From Planctomycetota bacterium (GTDB lineage Bacteria > Planctomycetota > Planctomycetia > Planctomycetales > Planctomycetaceae): DNA of 64,000 bases. Shown piece by piece: positions 37,754-49,344 of the stretch (positions are counted from its first letter, which is position 1; each line of letters opens with the position of its first letter). The notes under the pieces were generated by a model, which searched no databases, had not been told where the DNA came from, and saw only the letters and a list, made by a program, of their open reading frames with translations. Made by a program: the position numbers and the translations under genes. The stretch is taken from the NCBI GenBank assembly GCA_027618475.1, contig JAQCEJ010000002.1, positions 62,001 through 126,000 on the forward strand. Reading direction: 5' to 3'.

Positions 37754-38125
37754 TTATAACCGACCGTGGTAAAACATGGACACAATGTCTTGTGACCAGT
37801 GTGATGTTAATAGAACTGGATTCATAACCCGTTTGGTGACGGAATGATCGTTCAAATGACAGAGAGAAGACCGCTATCCAGAGGGTTATGAAACCGTTTG
37901 TAGGCAAGCCGCCCCGACAATTCGGCAGGAGCGTGGAAATTATAGGGATTTTGTTCGTTACATTCAAAGTCGGTCACCAGTGATACGCAAGGCTACCCAT
38001 TCGGGGAATTTGGCGGTTTCGCAACGGTGAAATGCCTGATTGCAATTGCAATCATCGCCCCGAGAGATGAATATAATAGTTTCGACGATGATGCGTCGAT
38101 GCAACGCTACTCCTGTGGGAACGAT
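37754..38125. other. divergent intergenic region containing a hairpin repeat
   Basis: 372 bp between the ABC-F gene and a thioredoxin-like gene, holding repeat A (37811-37903). Promoters for both directions are expected. No -35/-10 pair was clear enough to list. Confidence 0.4.
37811..37903. repeat. 93-bp dispersed hairpin repeat, copy A
   Basis: Ends with a perfect 10-bp stem: TTCATAACCC (37821-37830) with GGGTTATGAA (37883-37892). It aligns along its length with copy B at 54230-54324. One stem position differs between the copies on both sides (C/G here, T/A there), so the base pair is preserved. Function unknown. Confidence 0.7.
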
Positions 38126-38806
38126 ATGAGATTTTCATACGGTCGTGCCGATCGCCAGAATCGCCCCTTGCTATCAAGGATGTCGCCATCGCTGACCATG
38201 ACGGTGTTTTTCACCTTCTTAGCCAGTTATGAGATACTTGTGTGTGCCGTGTTGATGGCAGATACGAAAAGCACCGTCAACATTGTCCCAACCGACGACA
38301 TCGTCGAGGCAAAACGTCCGTTTATCTCCGGTCGGTTGGTTGGAGACGAAGTTCCCTACTTTTATGTGCGGGCAGTCACCGGGCCGATGATGAACCGTTC
38401 GGTCTGTTATGTCTGCCGTAATGGACAGCGGCCGGTTGTGATGGTTCTTATGCAAACTCTTAGTCCTTCCGCACGCGATCTGTTAATTGAAATCGATCGT
38501 GTCGTCAATAAATCTCGTGCGTATGGACTTCGCTGTTTTGGCGTGCTGGTCAGCGACGAGCCGATGCGCGATGTCTCGCATGTGCAGACGTTTGCATTCG
38601 ATGGCAAAATCGAAATGCCGCTGACCATCGGTGCCCCGATGGTGGCGTTACCGAGTTGTCAGAATCTCAATCCCGATGCTGACGTTACCGTGATTTTATA
38701 TCGGCAGCGAAAAGTAGTCGCAAATTATGCCTTCCGCGGCGATATGCTTGATGAGGACGCAATCAAGCGATTGGGGCAGACGATTCGTGCATTCGCCGTT
38801 AAGTAG
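38126..38806 (+). CDS. hypothetical exported thioredoxin-like protein
   Basis: About 226 residues. A hydrophobic signal-like stretch (residues 24-44) is followed by a domain with possible thioredoxin-like alternation: SVCYVCRNGQRPVVMVLMQ contains a CxxC, then LLIEIDRVVNKSRAYGLRCFGVLVSDE and the C-terminal VTVILYRQRKVVANYAFRG strand pair. The CxxC lies just before the first central strand, as in thioredoxins. The frame opens from 38027; ATG 38126 has a GGGA site upstream. It ends 3 bp before the convergent MFS gene. Confidence 0.6.
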   Translation: MRFSYGRADRQNRPLLSRMSPSLTMTVFFTFLASYEILVCAVLMADTKSTVNIVPTDDIVEAKRPFISGRLVGDEVPYFYVRAVTGPMMNRSVCYVCRNGQRPVVMVLMQTLSPSARDLLIEIDRVVNKSRAYGLRCFGVLVSDEPMRDVSHVQTFAFDGKIEMPLTIGAPMVALPSCQNLNPDADVTVILYRQRKVVANYAFRGDMLDEDAIKRLGQTIRAFAVK

Positions 38807-38809
38807 CGT

Positions 38810-40069
38810 TTACTCGGCTGCGGTGGCCTGCTCCGTTTCGATTTTCACCGGGCGTTTCAACATCGCGACCATACCGATGCCAACGGTCATCAGCACGGTT
38901 CCCGCCCAATAGGGATAGGAAATATGCTGGAAGTATAGGATCGTACCGACAAATGGTCCGCCGATGCGTGCTAAAGCCGACATGCTCTGTCCAACGCCCA
39001 GGATCCCCCCCTGCTCCGATTCGAGACTCTGCAATGAGAGCAGTGATTGCAGCGAAGGCGTGACGGCCGAGAACCCAATCGTCGCCAGCGGAACGATGGC
39101 GAACAACATGGAAAGCGACTGTTGTTGAGCGGTGAGTCCGATGAGCAACAGACCGATGCTCATCAGAACCGTACCGATCAACGCCAGCCGGTTTTCTCCC
39201 CAGATCGGCAGCAGACGGCGGACAAGAAATCCTTGGCTCAGAGCCAGGATAAAACCGATGTAGGCAAAAACATAAAAATTGTAACGTTGCCCTAATCCCA
39301 GATGCTGCGTCAGCAATGAGAGCGTGACTTCAAATTGAGCGAACGCAAATGTCGTGAGAAACATGGTCGCGAGAATGACGCCGATAGAGGGGCGTCCGAG
39401 TGCCATACGCAGACTGCTGATGTCGAGCCAGTGGTGTCCCGACGGTCGTGAGTCGCTCTTAAGCGACTCCGGCAGTTTCACCATCGCATATAAACACGCG
39501 ATTCCCGAAAGGACCGCGGCGACATATCCGGGGCCTGCACTCGGTGCACCGCCGACTTCTTCCGTGACGAAAAACGCACCGATCAGTGGACCGAATGTAA
39601 AGCCGACGCCGAATGCTGCTCCGATCAGTGCCATACCCCGGCTGCGCTGCGTCGAATCGGTAACGTCGGCGATGTAAGCCTGTGCGGTGGGGATCGTCGC
39701 TCCAAAGATGCCAGCACCGATGCGAGTGACAAACAGCCATGTCAGCGCACTCATGCCGGCGACCGTCGCTTCTCGCTCGAATCCGGTTGCCCAACCAAAC
39801 AAAGCGTAACTGATCGTCGAACCGGCCAAACCCAGAATCAGAATGGGTCGGCGTCCCACTCGGTCGGAAATTCGTCCCCAGATGGGAGCGAATACAAATT
39901 GCATGGCCGAAAATGACGACATCAGCAACCCGAGGGTCATTCCTTCGGCCTCAAAATATTTTCCATATCGAGGCAACAAGGGTATCACGATGCCAAAACC
40001 CAGCAGATCGATCATGACGGTGAGAAAGACAATGACCAGTCCGGTCCGACGAGGCTTCGAGTCCATCAT
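38810..40069 (-). CDS. MFS transporter (TetA-like)
   Basis: Twelve-helix major facilitator superfamily permease, 419 residues. The loop 2-3 motif GRISDRVGRRP is near residue 61, and the first helix ends FGIVIPLLPRYG. The N-terminal half resembles the DHA1/TetA drug-efflux subfamily. Substrate unknown. Convergent with the thioredoxin-like gene, almost touching. Confidence 0.9.
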   Translation of the reverse strand: MMDSKPRRTGLVIVFLTVMIDLLGFGIVIPLLPRYGKYFEAEGMTLGLLMSSFSAMQFVFAPIWGRISDRVGRRPILILGLAGSTISYALFGWATGFEREATVAGMSALTWLFVTRIGAGIFGATIPTAQAYIADVTDSTQRSRGMALIGAAFGVGFTFGPLIGAFFVTEEVGGAPSAGPGYVAAVLSGIACLYAMVKLPESLKSDSRPSGHHWLDISSLRMALGRPSIGVILATMFLTTFAFAQFEVTLSLLTQHLGLGQRYNFYVFAYIGFILALSQGFLVRRLLPIWGENRLALIGTVLMSIGLLLIGLTAQQQSLSMLFAIVPLATIGFSAVTPSLQSLLSLQSLESEQGGILGVGQSMSALARIGGPFVGTILYFQHISYPYWAGTVLMTVGIGMVAMLKRPVKIETEQATAAE

Positions 40070-40299
40070 GAGCTTTCAGCAGGTTGCGATGATTCAAAAA
40101 AAAGGATTGATTTCAAAAATGGCAAAACAAAAGGTTAAGAGAGCGAGATGATTCAGCCGGGTGTTTTTCGTGGTATCCAGGGCTCAATTCGATCGATGAA
40201 TGACTTACGTGTTGTTCATGGTCCGTCCTATTTCACACAACGAACACCATGAAATACACGAAACATCATTTTGTTATCCTGATCAAATGAAGTGATTTT

Positions 40300-40407
40300 T
40301 TACGGTCGCATAAAAAGCCACACGAGCCAGCTTAACAGAGGGAAGACGACAAAAATCAAGATGAACGTCGTCCAGTTTGCACGAGATTGATCGGGCCAGC
40401 GTCCCAT
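40300..40407 (-). CDS. possible 35-residue single-helix membrane peptide
   Basis: A small frame encoding a polar N-terminus (MGRWPDQSRANW) and one membrane helix (FILIFVVFPLLSWLVWLF) ending RP. It lies in the gap between the MFS and Gfo/Idh/MocA genes, on their strand. No strong ribosome site is seen. Composition strongly suggests a real single-helix peptide, but it is very short. Confidence 0.35.
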   Translation of the reverse strand: MGRWPDQSRANWTTFILIFVVFPLLSWLVWLFMRP

Positions 40408-40443
40408 GATGGATTATGCCGTATTATGCAGAGAGGAACGAGA

Positions 40444-41970
40444 TCAGGCGAGAACTTCAGGATCGTCTTCCGGTACGGCGGGGGAATCGGGATCGAACCA
40501 TTCCTCCTTAAAGACAATTCGCTTCTTGTGTTTCATCGCCAGATTCGATGTGAGAGCCATAATGGCATCTCCCATGGCGACAGTGCCGTTGCAGCGTAAT
40601 CCACCTTCCGATGGAGGAGAATAATTATTCGTACGGATGCAATGACAGAAGTGTTCCATTTCTTCGGTGTACCCGCGACTGACTTTCGTGCCGACTGCGT
40701 CGGCGGCGACTCCGGCCTGTGCCGTCGGAGCCAGACTGGCGCTCGCCTGCAGCACAGGGCCACCGTCGTCGCCTTGAATGAGCGACAACCGTTGTTCGAG
40801 ACCACCGGCGGAACCAGGCCCCGCTTCTTTGTAGAGCAAGGCTTCTTGTTCCTGCAGCACCATCAAGGTGCCGCGGCTGCCGAATACGGTTTCGCCGTAA
40901 GGTTCCAGGCGATTGGTATTGATTGACGAGTACGTCACGATCACGATATCGTCATTGTCATCTTGATAATGCGGACCCGGGAACTCGAACGTGACGTATA
41001 CGTGGTCGTCGATTTCACGGGTGTCGTTTTGTTTGTCGGGCGATCCGACCCCTTTGACGCCGTAGAAATTCTTGCCCCCGTACCCCTGCACCGCCAAGGG
41101 ATGGACTTTCCCTAAAAATATGCTGCAAGCGTCGAGTTGATGACTGCCGAGTTCAGCCATCAATCCTCCGCCCGTCTTGTTATAGAGTCGCCAGTTGATC
41201 AGTTGTTCGACAGAATCGAAGCCGTATTCGGTGATCGTCTTTTCGAGAGCTTGGCGGTCCTCGCGGGAAATCGATTTATTCCAGCTGTCGCGGTCGGGAA
41301 AGCTATTGTTTCGATGCCAACTGGCGCGGATGAATTTGATATCGCCCAGTAAACCGTTCCGGATCAAGTCGTTGCAGTTGTCGTAAAGGACGCTGTAATG
41401 CCGTTGATGCCCCACCGCGAGCAATCGATTTTTTTCACGAGCGACTTTGATCATCTCTTTACACTGTGAAATATTATGGGCCATCAGTTTTTCGGTCAGC
41501 ACATGCTTGCCCGCTTTCAGCGCTTCGATCGCGATGGGGGCATGTTGATTGAGCGGCACGGCAATAACTACCGCTTCGATCTCAGAATCGGCGAGGAGTT
41601 CCGAATGTGAATTATATCGTCGGATGCTTTTCACCTTATCGCGGCCAAGCTTTTCGATCAGTCCGACACGGTCAGTGTTACCGTCACCGAAAAAGGCGCG
41701 GTCCCGATTTGTTGGTCGAATATCGGCGATCGCAACAATATCCATATAGGCGGGGGGATGCTGTGTGAGTAGAACACTTCCTTCATCGCCGGTGCCGATG
41801 AAACCGGTTTTGACCGGATTCCCTGTGAGCTGAGAATAACCGAAGTATGCCGCCCCCAGAGTGGGAACCGTCGCGGCCACACCTTTGAGAAACGAACGCC
41901 GCGAATGACCGACGGCTTCGTTAAAGTTGTCTTTTCCTATTTGACGTTCTACAGGCGTCAGGTTCATCAT
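40444..41970 (-). CDS. Gfo/Idh/MocA family oxidoreductase with Tat signal
   Basis: NAD(P)-dependent oxidoreductase acting on sugars or related polyols. A twin-arginine region ([19 protein letters not shown], about residues 22-40) indicates Tat export, common for planctomycete members. Rossmann motif [13 protein letters not shown] near 56 and the family motif [27 protein letters not shown] near 137. The C-terminal domain is the usual beta-sheet substrate domain. 508 residues. Starts at ATG 41970 or 41967. Confidence 0.9.
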   Translation of the reverse strand: MMNLTPVERQIGKDNFNEAVGHSRRSFLKGVAATVPTLGAAYFGYSQLTGNPVKTGFIGTGDEGSVLLTQHPPAYMDIVAIADIRPTNRDRAFFGDGNTDRVGLIEKLGRDKVKSIRRYNSHSELLADSEIEAVVIAVPLNQHAPIAIEALKAGKHVLTEKLMAHNISQCKEMIKVAREKNRLLAVGHQRHYSVLYDNCNDLIRNGLLGDIKFIRASWHRNNSFPDRDSWNKSISREDRQALEKTITEYGFDSVEQLINWRLYNKTGGGLMAELGSHQLDACSIFLGKVHPLAVQGYGGKNFYGVKGVGSPDKQNDTREIDDHVYVTFEFPGPHYQDDNDDIVIVTYSSINTNRLEPYGETVFGSRGTLMVLQEQEALLYKEAGPGSAGGLEQRLSLIQGDDGGPVLQASASLAPTAQAGVAADAVGTKVSRGYTEEMEHFCHCIRTNNYSPPSEGGLRCNGTVAMGDAIMALTSNLAMKHKKRIVFKEEWFDPDSPAVPEDDPEVLA

Positions 41971-42072
41971 TGTGCTCCTTGATCGACAGCGAGTGAGACA
42001 GAAGTTCGCTCTCAGCTGAAATTATTAGAGGATTATCTCATGTTCTAAAGTTTCCGTGATGCAAATTCGGTA

Positions 42073-43299
42073 TCAATTCGATCGTCCAAAAAATGCATCC
42101 ATACCAAACCATTTTCCTGTCGGTAACATGGCAAGAAACAGCAAGACGAGTATTTCAATCATGTGCTGATTGACGATCAACGCATGTTGCGGGCTCGGCG
42201 GTAGGGGAACGCCCGGAAAGGGAGGCATCGCGAGGTAAAACATCGTTAACAGGAACGCCGCCGCAAATGCACTTAAACGAGAGAAAAGACCGGCGATAAG
42301 CAGTCCACCCAGAATCACTAATCCCCACATTGTCGATTCATCGACAATCCGGAGTGGCGTCCACTGTTCGGGGACCGGACCACGCGCAAGCTGCTCCGGA
42401 GTAAGAAGTTGTTCGGCAGCTCGCTGCATCTCTTTCGTCAACGATTTGACCGGACCAACGAGTTTTGACCTCAGTTTCTGAAGTTCGGTTCCGATTTTCT
42501 CGAGATGATCGAACTGAAAATCCTGTTCTGCGTTCGCGAGTGCTGTCTCATAACTTTTGATTTTTTCGGGATAAAGCTCGAAGGCTTCCTGACGATAAAG
42601 TTGAATGCTGCCGAAACTCGAGGCGAGATTCTCGATTCGTGTGTCAAAACTTGAGGGATCATCGGGCAAGGTCGACCGTTTGAGTGCGGCTGTAAGTTGG
42701 TCTTTGTAACTGAGCCGCGATGAGAGTTGATATAGTCGTCTCACGGCTGCGTCGAATTCACGCGCGGCTTCGTTTTCTGGTGGCTTGTCGTCGTTGGGAT
42801 CATCATCGACCAATCGTAACAGGGTGTCACGTTCCCGAGGGGTCATGTGCAATTCGCCGCTGACGATCAACTGCTTATTTTCGGCGTCGAATCGAATCAC
42901 GCCCGCCAACCCCTTGGGGATGGAGACTTCGTCGGGCAACCGGTTCAATTTAACCTTGAAATCCTTCGGGCCATTGACAAGGAGATCGAGTTTTTTGAGC
43001 TGGTCTTCCGACAGATCGGGATGACGGGCTTTGAAGCGTGCGATCCAGTCGTCCCACCGCGAAACCATTGTGTCGAAATCGAGCCAGCTGGTTTCGTCGG
43101 GATCGCCGGTTGCCTTTCGGAATTCCTCACGCAGCGGTCCCTGACTATTACGCAGATAACCCGCCGAAGTCCACGGATCGGCCGTCGACATCGTGCGGAC
43201 TTTCCACAGTCCTTCATACATCAAATGCCAGCCGATCGACATGCGAATGACGATCAGCCAAAAAGCGGCGAATCCGCCGATAGTTTTATAACTGCTCAC
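42073..43299 (-). CDS. DoxX-like membrane protein with large insert
   Basis: N-terminal membrane helix (GGFAAFWLIVIRMSIGWHLMYEGLWK) followed by about 270 residues of charged, helix-rich sequence, then three C-terminal helices (MWGLVILGGLLIAGLFSRLSAF onward) ending LLFLAMLPTGKWFGMDAFFG. The helices resemble DoxX four-helix proteins, split by the insert. The insert (about residues 40-310) has no clear family. Function of DoxX relatives varies. Confidence 0.75.
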   Translation of the reverse strand: MSSYKTIGGFAAFWLIVIRMSIGWHLMYEGLWKVRTMSTADPWTSAGYLRNSQGPLREEFRKATGDPDETSWLDFDTMVSRWDDWIARFKARHPDLSEDQLKKLDLLVNGPKDFKVKLNRLPDEVSIPKGLAGVIRFDAENKQLIVSGELHMTPRERDTLLRLVDDDPNDDKPPENEAAREFDAAVRRLYQLSSRLSYKDQLTAALKRSTLPDDPSSFDTRIENLASSFGSIQLYRQEAFELYPEKIKSYETALANAEQDFQFDHLEKIGTELQKLRSKLVGPVKSLTKEMQRAAEQLLTPEQLARGPVPEQWTPLRIVDESTMWGLVILGGLLIAGLFSRLSAFAAAFLLTMFYLAMPPFPGVPLPPSPQHALIVNQHMIEILVLLFLAMLPTGKWFGMDAFFGRSN

Positions 43300-43472
43300 C
43301 GATCCTTACCCTTCACAATACGTAACCATCGCGCCTTTGAGTAGGCGAGTGACTTCACGCTTCAGTATGCATTCTATTGTCTTGTCGTGGATGAGCCAAT
43401 GTCCAGCCGGATTTCTAATAAGACGCCGACTGAATTGTTTCGCGGTGTCGATTGTGCTTACGCGAGGAGGGA

Positions 43473-44615
43473 TCAAGAGAATTGATCGATGTCTTGGTGA
43501 AAAAAAAGATTTTCCGGAGGGATGTTACAAAGTATCGGCTTTAATGTTCTGCCCGTCTCGGGTGGCGGGGTTAAGATGGCAGCGATCTCGGGATGATTTT
43601 TACAATATTCTCGCCCCTTTTCGACACCCATGACAAAAAAAGCCGTCGATAGGGTATCGGCTATTTCTGCCGTGGGGGCAAAGACCGTCACCGAAAGTTG
43701 CCCTTCAACTGGCCAGCCGATTCTTGGATCGATGATATGATTATAACGTCTTCCCTGAATTCGGTAGAACTGCACTCCAGATCCACTCGTGGCCATTGCC
43801 TGATTGCTCAGCAGGATCGTAGCCCACGTTTCACGAGGAAAGAGCGGGTTTCTCAGTCCAATCGGCCAGCCAGAGTGTCCGGCGTGTTTTCCGCGAGCGA
43901 GAATACTGCTGTGTCCGCCGTGGATCAGCCAATCATCGACCCCCGCGTCTGACAGGACATCCCCGGCCCGATCGACGGCGTATCCTTTACCATTGGCGCC
44001 GAAATTCAGTTCGACACCTGTGCCATCAAATGCCACCGTTAAGTTTTCGTTGTCGAGCTGGACGTGATGCATGCCGACCACGAATATCGCAGTGGCGATT
44101 TCATCGGGGGTGGGAAGTCGATGATCATCCTGACAACGCCGCCAGAGGCGAAGCAACGGGCCTGCAGTAGGATCGAACGCACCGTTTAATTCAACCGAGA
44201 GTTCGCGAGAGCGGAGGAGTAAATCAAACAGATTCTGTTTCACGGAGAAAGGCATTCGGGCGGCGTAACGATTGAGCCGTGAGACTTCGGAACTGTCGCG
44301 ATAAACGCTGAGCTGTTCTTCAATCTCGCCGACGAGATTGAGAGACTCCGACGCCGGCGCGAGTTGGGACTTAGGGCCTGGATTGAGAATCACCGTAAAA
44401 TCGCAAGCCATAGCCCGTGCCCCGAGCCGGACGGTGTCACCGGCAGTGGGAATGATTCTTGAAGAGCCATCAGCAATTTCATTAAACAAGGAGTCGTTTG
44501 CTGTCGGCTGATGGTTTCCCACATTGGCCGCGAAACCCCGGGTCAGAAAATTCCGTCGGTTTGTAGTAGAATCGTTCTTCATGACATTGTCAGAACTACT
44601 GAGATGCCACGGCAT
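43473..44615 (-). CDS. apbE: FAD:protein FMN transferase (ApbE family)
   Basis: Covalently attaches FMN from FAD to Thr/Ser residues of flavoproteins, usually outside the cytoplasm. Motifs: GAFDPTAGPLLRLWR, GANGKGYAVDRAGDVL, IHGGHSSILARGKH, NHIIDPRIGWPVEG, ATSGSG. An N-terminal NRRNFLTRG patch suggests Tat export. ATG 44615 overlaps the leuD stop (TGATG), supporting coupling; an ATG at 44582 is an alternative start nearer the Tat motif. Confidence 0.9.
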   Translation of the reverse strand: MPWHLSSSDNVMKNDSTTNRRNFLTRGFAANVGNHQPTANDSLFNEIADGSSRIIPTAGDTVRLGARAMACDFTVILNPGPKSQLAPASESLNLVGEIEEQLSVYRDSSEVSRLNRYAARMPFSVKQNLFDLLLRSRELSVELNGAFDPTAGPLLRLWRRCQDDHRLPTPDEIATAIFVVGMHHVQLDNENLTVAFDGTGVELNFGANGKGYAVDRAGDVLSDAGVDDWLIHGGHSSILARGKHAGHSGWPIGLRNPLFPRETWATILLSNQAMATSGSGVQFYRIQGRRYNHIIDPRIGWPVEGQLSVTVFAPTAEIADTLSTAFFVMGVEKGREYCKNHPEIAAILTPPPETGRTLKPILCNIPPENLFFHQDIDQFS

Positions 44616-45211
44616 CAAACGTCGGAAAAGTGACTCATGTACGGAATCGCAGCCGCTTTTTCCTGAATGTCATCGACTCCCTCAAGCAGTCGGCTGAGTG
44701 AGTCGAATTCACCCGTCACGAGCGCTTGTCGGGCATTGTCGCTCATTTCGCAGGGAATCTTTTTTTCGCCAAAACGGACTTGCAGGTCTCTCACATTTAC
44801 AACCACAGTTTGCTTTGGATTCTGTTTGATCGATTCCGCCAGCGTTTCCAGAACTGCTCGTTCCACACGCACACAAGGGATGCCAAGTGATGTGCAGTTA
44901 CCGAAGAAGATTTCCGCAAATGATTCGGCGACGACGGCATGGATGCCCCAGCGCAACAGCGACTGCGGCGCGTGCTCGCGAGACGACCCGCAACCAAAGT
45001 TTCGCCCGGCGACGAGAATCGACGCGCCTTTGTATCGAGGGTCGTCGAACGGATGATTAGGGTTTTGATTACGATCGTCTTCGAAAGCATGTTCGCCCAG
45101 CCCGTCGAAGGTCACACATCGCAGATAGCGGGCGGGAATGATGCGATCGGTGTCGATATCGTCGAGCAACAAGGGAATGCCGCGTCCTTCAACGGTTTCT
45201 ACGTTTGCCAT
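44615..45211 (-). CDS. leuD: 3-isopropylmalate dehydratase small subunit
   Basis: Small subunit of isopropylmalate isomerase in leucine synthesis. It begins with the swivelling domain motif LLDDIDTDRIIPARYL, and has GRNFGCGSSREHAPQSLLRWGI near 70 and FFGNCTSLGIPCV near 105. 198 residues, as usual. Order leuC-leuD-apbE in one direction, with the leuC gene about 95 bp upstream. Confidence 0.95.
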   Translation of the reverse strand: MANVETVEGRGIPLLLDDIDTDRIIPARYLRCVTFDGLGEHAFEDDRNQNPNHPFDDPRYKGASILVAGRNFGCGSSREHAPQSLLRWGIHAVVAESFAEIFFGNCTSLGIPCVRVERAVLETLAESIKQNPKQTVVVNVRDLQVRFGEKKIPCEMSDNARQALVTGEFDSLSRLLEGVDDIQEKAAAIPYMSHFSDV

Positions 45212-45306
45212 GATAATATCCTGATGAACGGTTTTGCAGATCTCACGGTAGTGATGGAATTAAAAAGAGTATCGCCGAACATATACGCATCAATTTAATA
45301 AACGGT

Positions 45307-46716
<1,410 letters not shown>

Positions 46717-47268
46717 AGATCGTTTATTTTCACTCCTGTACAGTCAATTAGAGGCGTTACGCGTGATAGCAGATCGGCGAAACGATTGATTAATTCTAAC
46801 GGGAGCTGACATTCGCGCGCAGTCTCGACTCAGGAAATTCTGCAATCGGTTATCGGTTTGCGCTGTGACATACGAATATTCGGTACGCTTTGTGTCGGTG
46901 AGCGTTACTTATGGCACTCTATCGGATGCACTTAAAATGGAGCGTGGTAGTTGTAACATCTATTGTAATAATGGCTTGAGTCTAATTTTGGCTTCGTTTC
47001 GGATGAGGTCGTTTCGTTGACCGTTATTCGCGCCACTTCGTCAGTCAGGTTTTGATAAAATTCGGTGGTGATACATTGTCAAGGGCTCAGGCAATCTCTA
47101 AAATGAGCAACTTCGACTCAACACCTTGCGGTTACAAAAGTTACAGGAGTCGAACCCACGAAGTGTCCACGGTGTCGTTTTCTTCTCGGCCTTTCGGTAT
47201 CAGGCCGATACGTCGTGATTCACAGGGTTCGATCGCCAAATAGGTCGGTCACTTAGGACGAGCAGATT
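46717..47268. other. divergent intergenic region between leuC and ffh
   Basis: 552 bp with no gene recognised. It should hold promoters for leuCD-apbE and ffh. A tRNA T-loop-like GGGTTCGACTCC string occurs on the minus strand near 47145, without matching stems. No T-box, riboswitch or SRP RNA was recognised. Confidence 0.4.
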
Positions 47269-48750
47269 GTGTTTGAAAACCTGACAACCAGTTTGAAAGG
47301 CGCTCTCAGCGTCATTGGTCGCGGTACGCTGACCGAATCGAATATTCGTGAAGGGTTGGAGGCAGTGCGGCAGGCACTGTTGGAAGCCGACGTCAATTAC
47401 GATATCGCCCAACAGTTTATCGAAAAAGTCACCGCCGAAGCGGTCGGTGAAAAGGTTCTCAAAGCCGTTCGTCCCGATCAGCAGATCGTTGGAATCGTTC
47501 ATCAGGAACTAATCAACCTGATGGGGCCGGTCGATCACAGCCTGCATTTGCGGCGGGATGGTATCACCGTGTTGATGATGTGCGGTTTGCAAGGTAGCGG
47601 TAAGACGACGACGTGCGGCAAACTTGCTCGTATGTTGAAGGAGCAAGGAAAGAAGCCGATGCTCGTCGCGGCCGACTTGCAGCGCCCCGCCGCCATCGAG
47701 CAGTTACGTGTAATCGGCGAGCAGATTGAAGTTCCAGTTCACACCGAAGATCCACAGGGAAACTCGGCACTGAAAGTCTGCCAGAACGGCATGAAGGCCG
47801 CAAAAACAGCGGGAAAAATCGATGTTCTGATTCTCGATACCGCCGGACGATTGCACGTCGACAAGCAATTGATGCAGGAACTCGAGCAGATCGACACCAA
47901 GTTGCAGCCCGATCAGATTCTGTTCGTGTGCGACGCAATGACTGGTCAGGATGCCGTTAACAGCGCGAAGGCCTTTAACGAAGCGCTCGAACTTGACGGA
48001 GTGATCCTCACGAAACTCGACGGCGATACACGCGGTGGTGCTGCGCTCAGCGTCAAAGCGGTCACCGGGGTGCCAATCAAATTCGTCGGTGTAGGCGAAC
48101 AACTCGATCGCATAGAATCGTTCCATCCCGAACGAATGGCAGGACGGATATTGGGTATGGGGGATGTCGTTTCGCTCGTCGAACGCGCCCAGCAGCAGCT
48201 CAACGCCGACGATATGGCACTTCAGCAGGAAAAGCTGAAAAAGGGCCAGTTTACACTCGATGACTTCAAAAACCAGATGGGGCAGATTCGCAAGCTGGGG
48301 CCGATCAAAGAAATCATGAAGATGATCCCCGGGATGGGATCGCTGGTCGATTCCAATCCCGACCTGGATGCAGAATCGGATATGGGCCGCATCGAAGCGA
48401 TTCTCAGTTCGATGACACCGAACGAACGGGAAAATCCCGAATTGATCGATCGTAGCCGTCGTCACCGCATTGCACGGGGTAGCGGCACCGATCCTGCCGA
48501 AGTCAATAAACTCCTCAAAGATTTCCAGAACATGGCCGGAATGATGCAACGGATGGCCAATCTTGGTATGCGGGACCGGTTACGGGCAGTGCGGGAACTT
48601 GCTGACGGAGGGATGCTTAACCCCAATGCTGAAATTCACAAAACAAAAGAACGAAGCAAGCGGGGAGGCGGCGACCCGATAAAACTGAGGGAAGATAAGA
48701 AGAGGAAACGAAAGGATGCGGCGAAACAACGCAAAAAAAATCGTCGCTGA
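47269..48750 (+). CDS. ffh: signal recognition particle protein
   Basis: SRP54 GTPase that targets nascent membrane and secreted proteins. P-loop [15 protein letters not shown] near residue 104, [10 protein letters not shown] near 187, [13 protein letters not shown] near 245. The Met-rich M domain from about 325 binds SRP RNA ([32 protein letters not shown]), with a basic C-terminal tail. GTG start at 47269 after an AGGACGAG site. 493 residues. Head of the ffh-rpsP-trmD-rplS block. Confidence 0.97.
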   Translation: MFENLTTSLKGALSVIGRGTLTESNIREGLEAVRQALLEADVNYDIAQQFIEKVTAEAVGEKVLKAVRPDQQIVGIVHQELINLMGPVDHSLHLRRDGITVLMMCGLQGSGKTTTCGKLARMLKEQGKKPMLVAADLQRPAAIEQLRVIGEQIEVPVHTEDPQGNSALKVCQNGMKAAKTAGKIDVLILDTAGRLHVDKQLMQELEQIDTKLQPDQILFVCDAMTGQDAVNSAKAFNEALELDGVILTKLDGDTRGGAALSVKAVTGVPIKFVGVGEQLDRIESFHPERMAGRILGMGDVVSLVERAQQQLNADDMALQQEKLKKGQFTLDDFKNQMGQIRKLGPIKEIMKMIPGMGSLVDSNPDLDAESDMGRIEAILSSMTPNERENPELIDRSRRHRIARGSGTDPAEVNKLLKDFQNMAGMMQRMANLGMRDRLRAVRELADGGMLNPNAEIHKTKERSKRGGGDPIKLREDKKRKRKDAAKQRKKNRR

Positions 48751-48918
48751 CACCCCGTCGATGAATGACAAACGATAGTCGATGCGTTAGAATCGACAGG
48801 AATTCGGTGGGGGGATTAACACAAAGCAGATCGATGACACTTGGTGGATCTTGCGGCAAGTCCATTAAAAAGTCGATCGATTCCAAAAATTCTGCGAATG
48901 GTTTGTAAGGAGAATCGA

Positions 48919-49305
48919 GTGGCAGTTCGGATACGTATGAAACGCATGGGACGCAAGCATCGTCCATTTTATCGGGTCTGTGTGATTGATGGACAGAAGG
49001 CACGAGAAGGTCGTGCCATCGAAGAGGTCGGTACGTACGATCCAATGGTCCACGACAAGTCTCAGCGTGTGAAATTGAATCTCGAACGGATCGAGTATTG
49101 GATCTCGGTCGGTGCACAGCCGAGCCATAATGTCGCCACGATGATTAAAAAGGTGAAGACCGGACGGTTCGGCGAAGCGACTGCTCCCCCTCCGATGCAA
49201 GAACCGAAGCCGATCCCTGTGGCCGAAGAATCTCCCGCTTCGGACGCATCGACTGAAGAGCAGGCAGAAAATACAGAAAATGCCGAAGCAACGGCAGCGG
49301 AATAA
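48919..49305 (+). CDS. rpsP: 30S ribosomal protein bS16
   Basis: Small-subunit ribosomal protein. It begins VAVRIRMKRMGRKHRPFYRVCVID, the canonical bS16 start, with GTG at 48919 and AAGGAG 6 nt upstream. An upstream in-frame extension to 48841 is not coding. The fold ends near residue 80 and an acidic, Ala/Glu-rich tail of about 45 residues follows. Part of the ffh-rpsP-trmD-rplS operon. Confidence 0.95.
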   Translation: MAVRIRMKRMGRKHRPFYRVCVIDGQKAREGRAIEEVGTYDPMVHDKSQRVKLNLERIEYWISVGAQPSHNVATMIKKVKTGRFGEATAPPPMQEPKPIPVAEESPASDASTEEQAENTENAEATAAE

Positions 49306-49344
49306 TTCCTGGTTGCAATTGTCTTTAACAGTAATCACACGTCG

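Noticed and set aside
46914-46940. CGGATGCACTTAAAATGG resembling the MITE terminal repeat
   Set aside because: Only a 9-bp core matches, with no second end or duplication; probably chance.
47125-47165. tRNA gene
   Set aside because: T-loop motif present but T-stem does not pair and no acceptor, D or anticodon arms are evident.
47704-48549. Minus-strand open frame of about 280 codons within ffh
   Set aside because: Antisense to the conserved ffh gene, no recognisable motifs.
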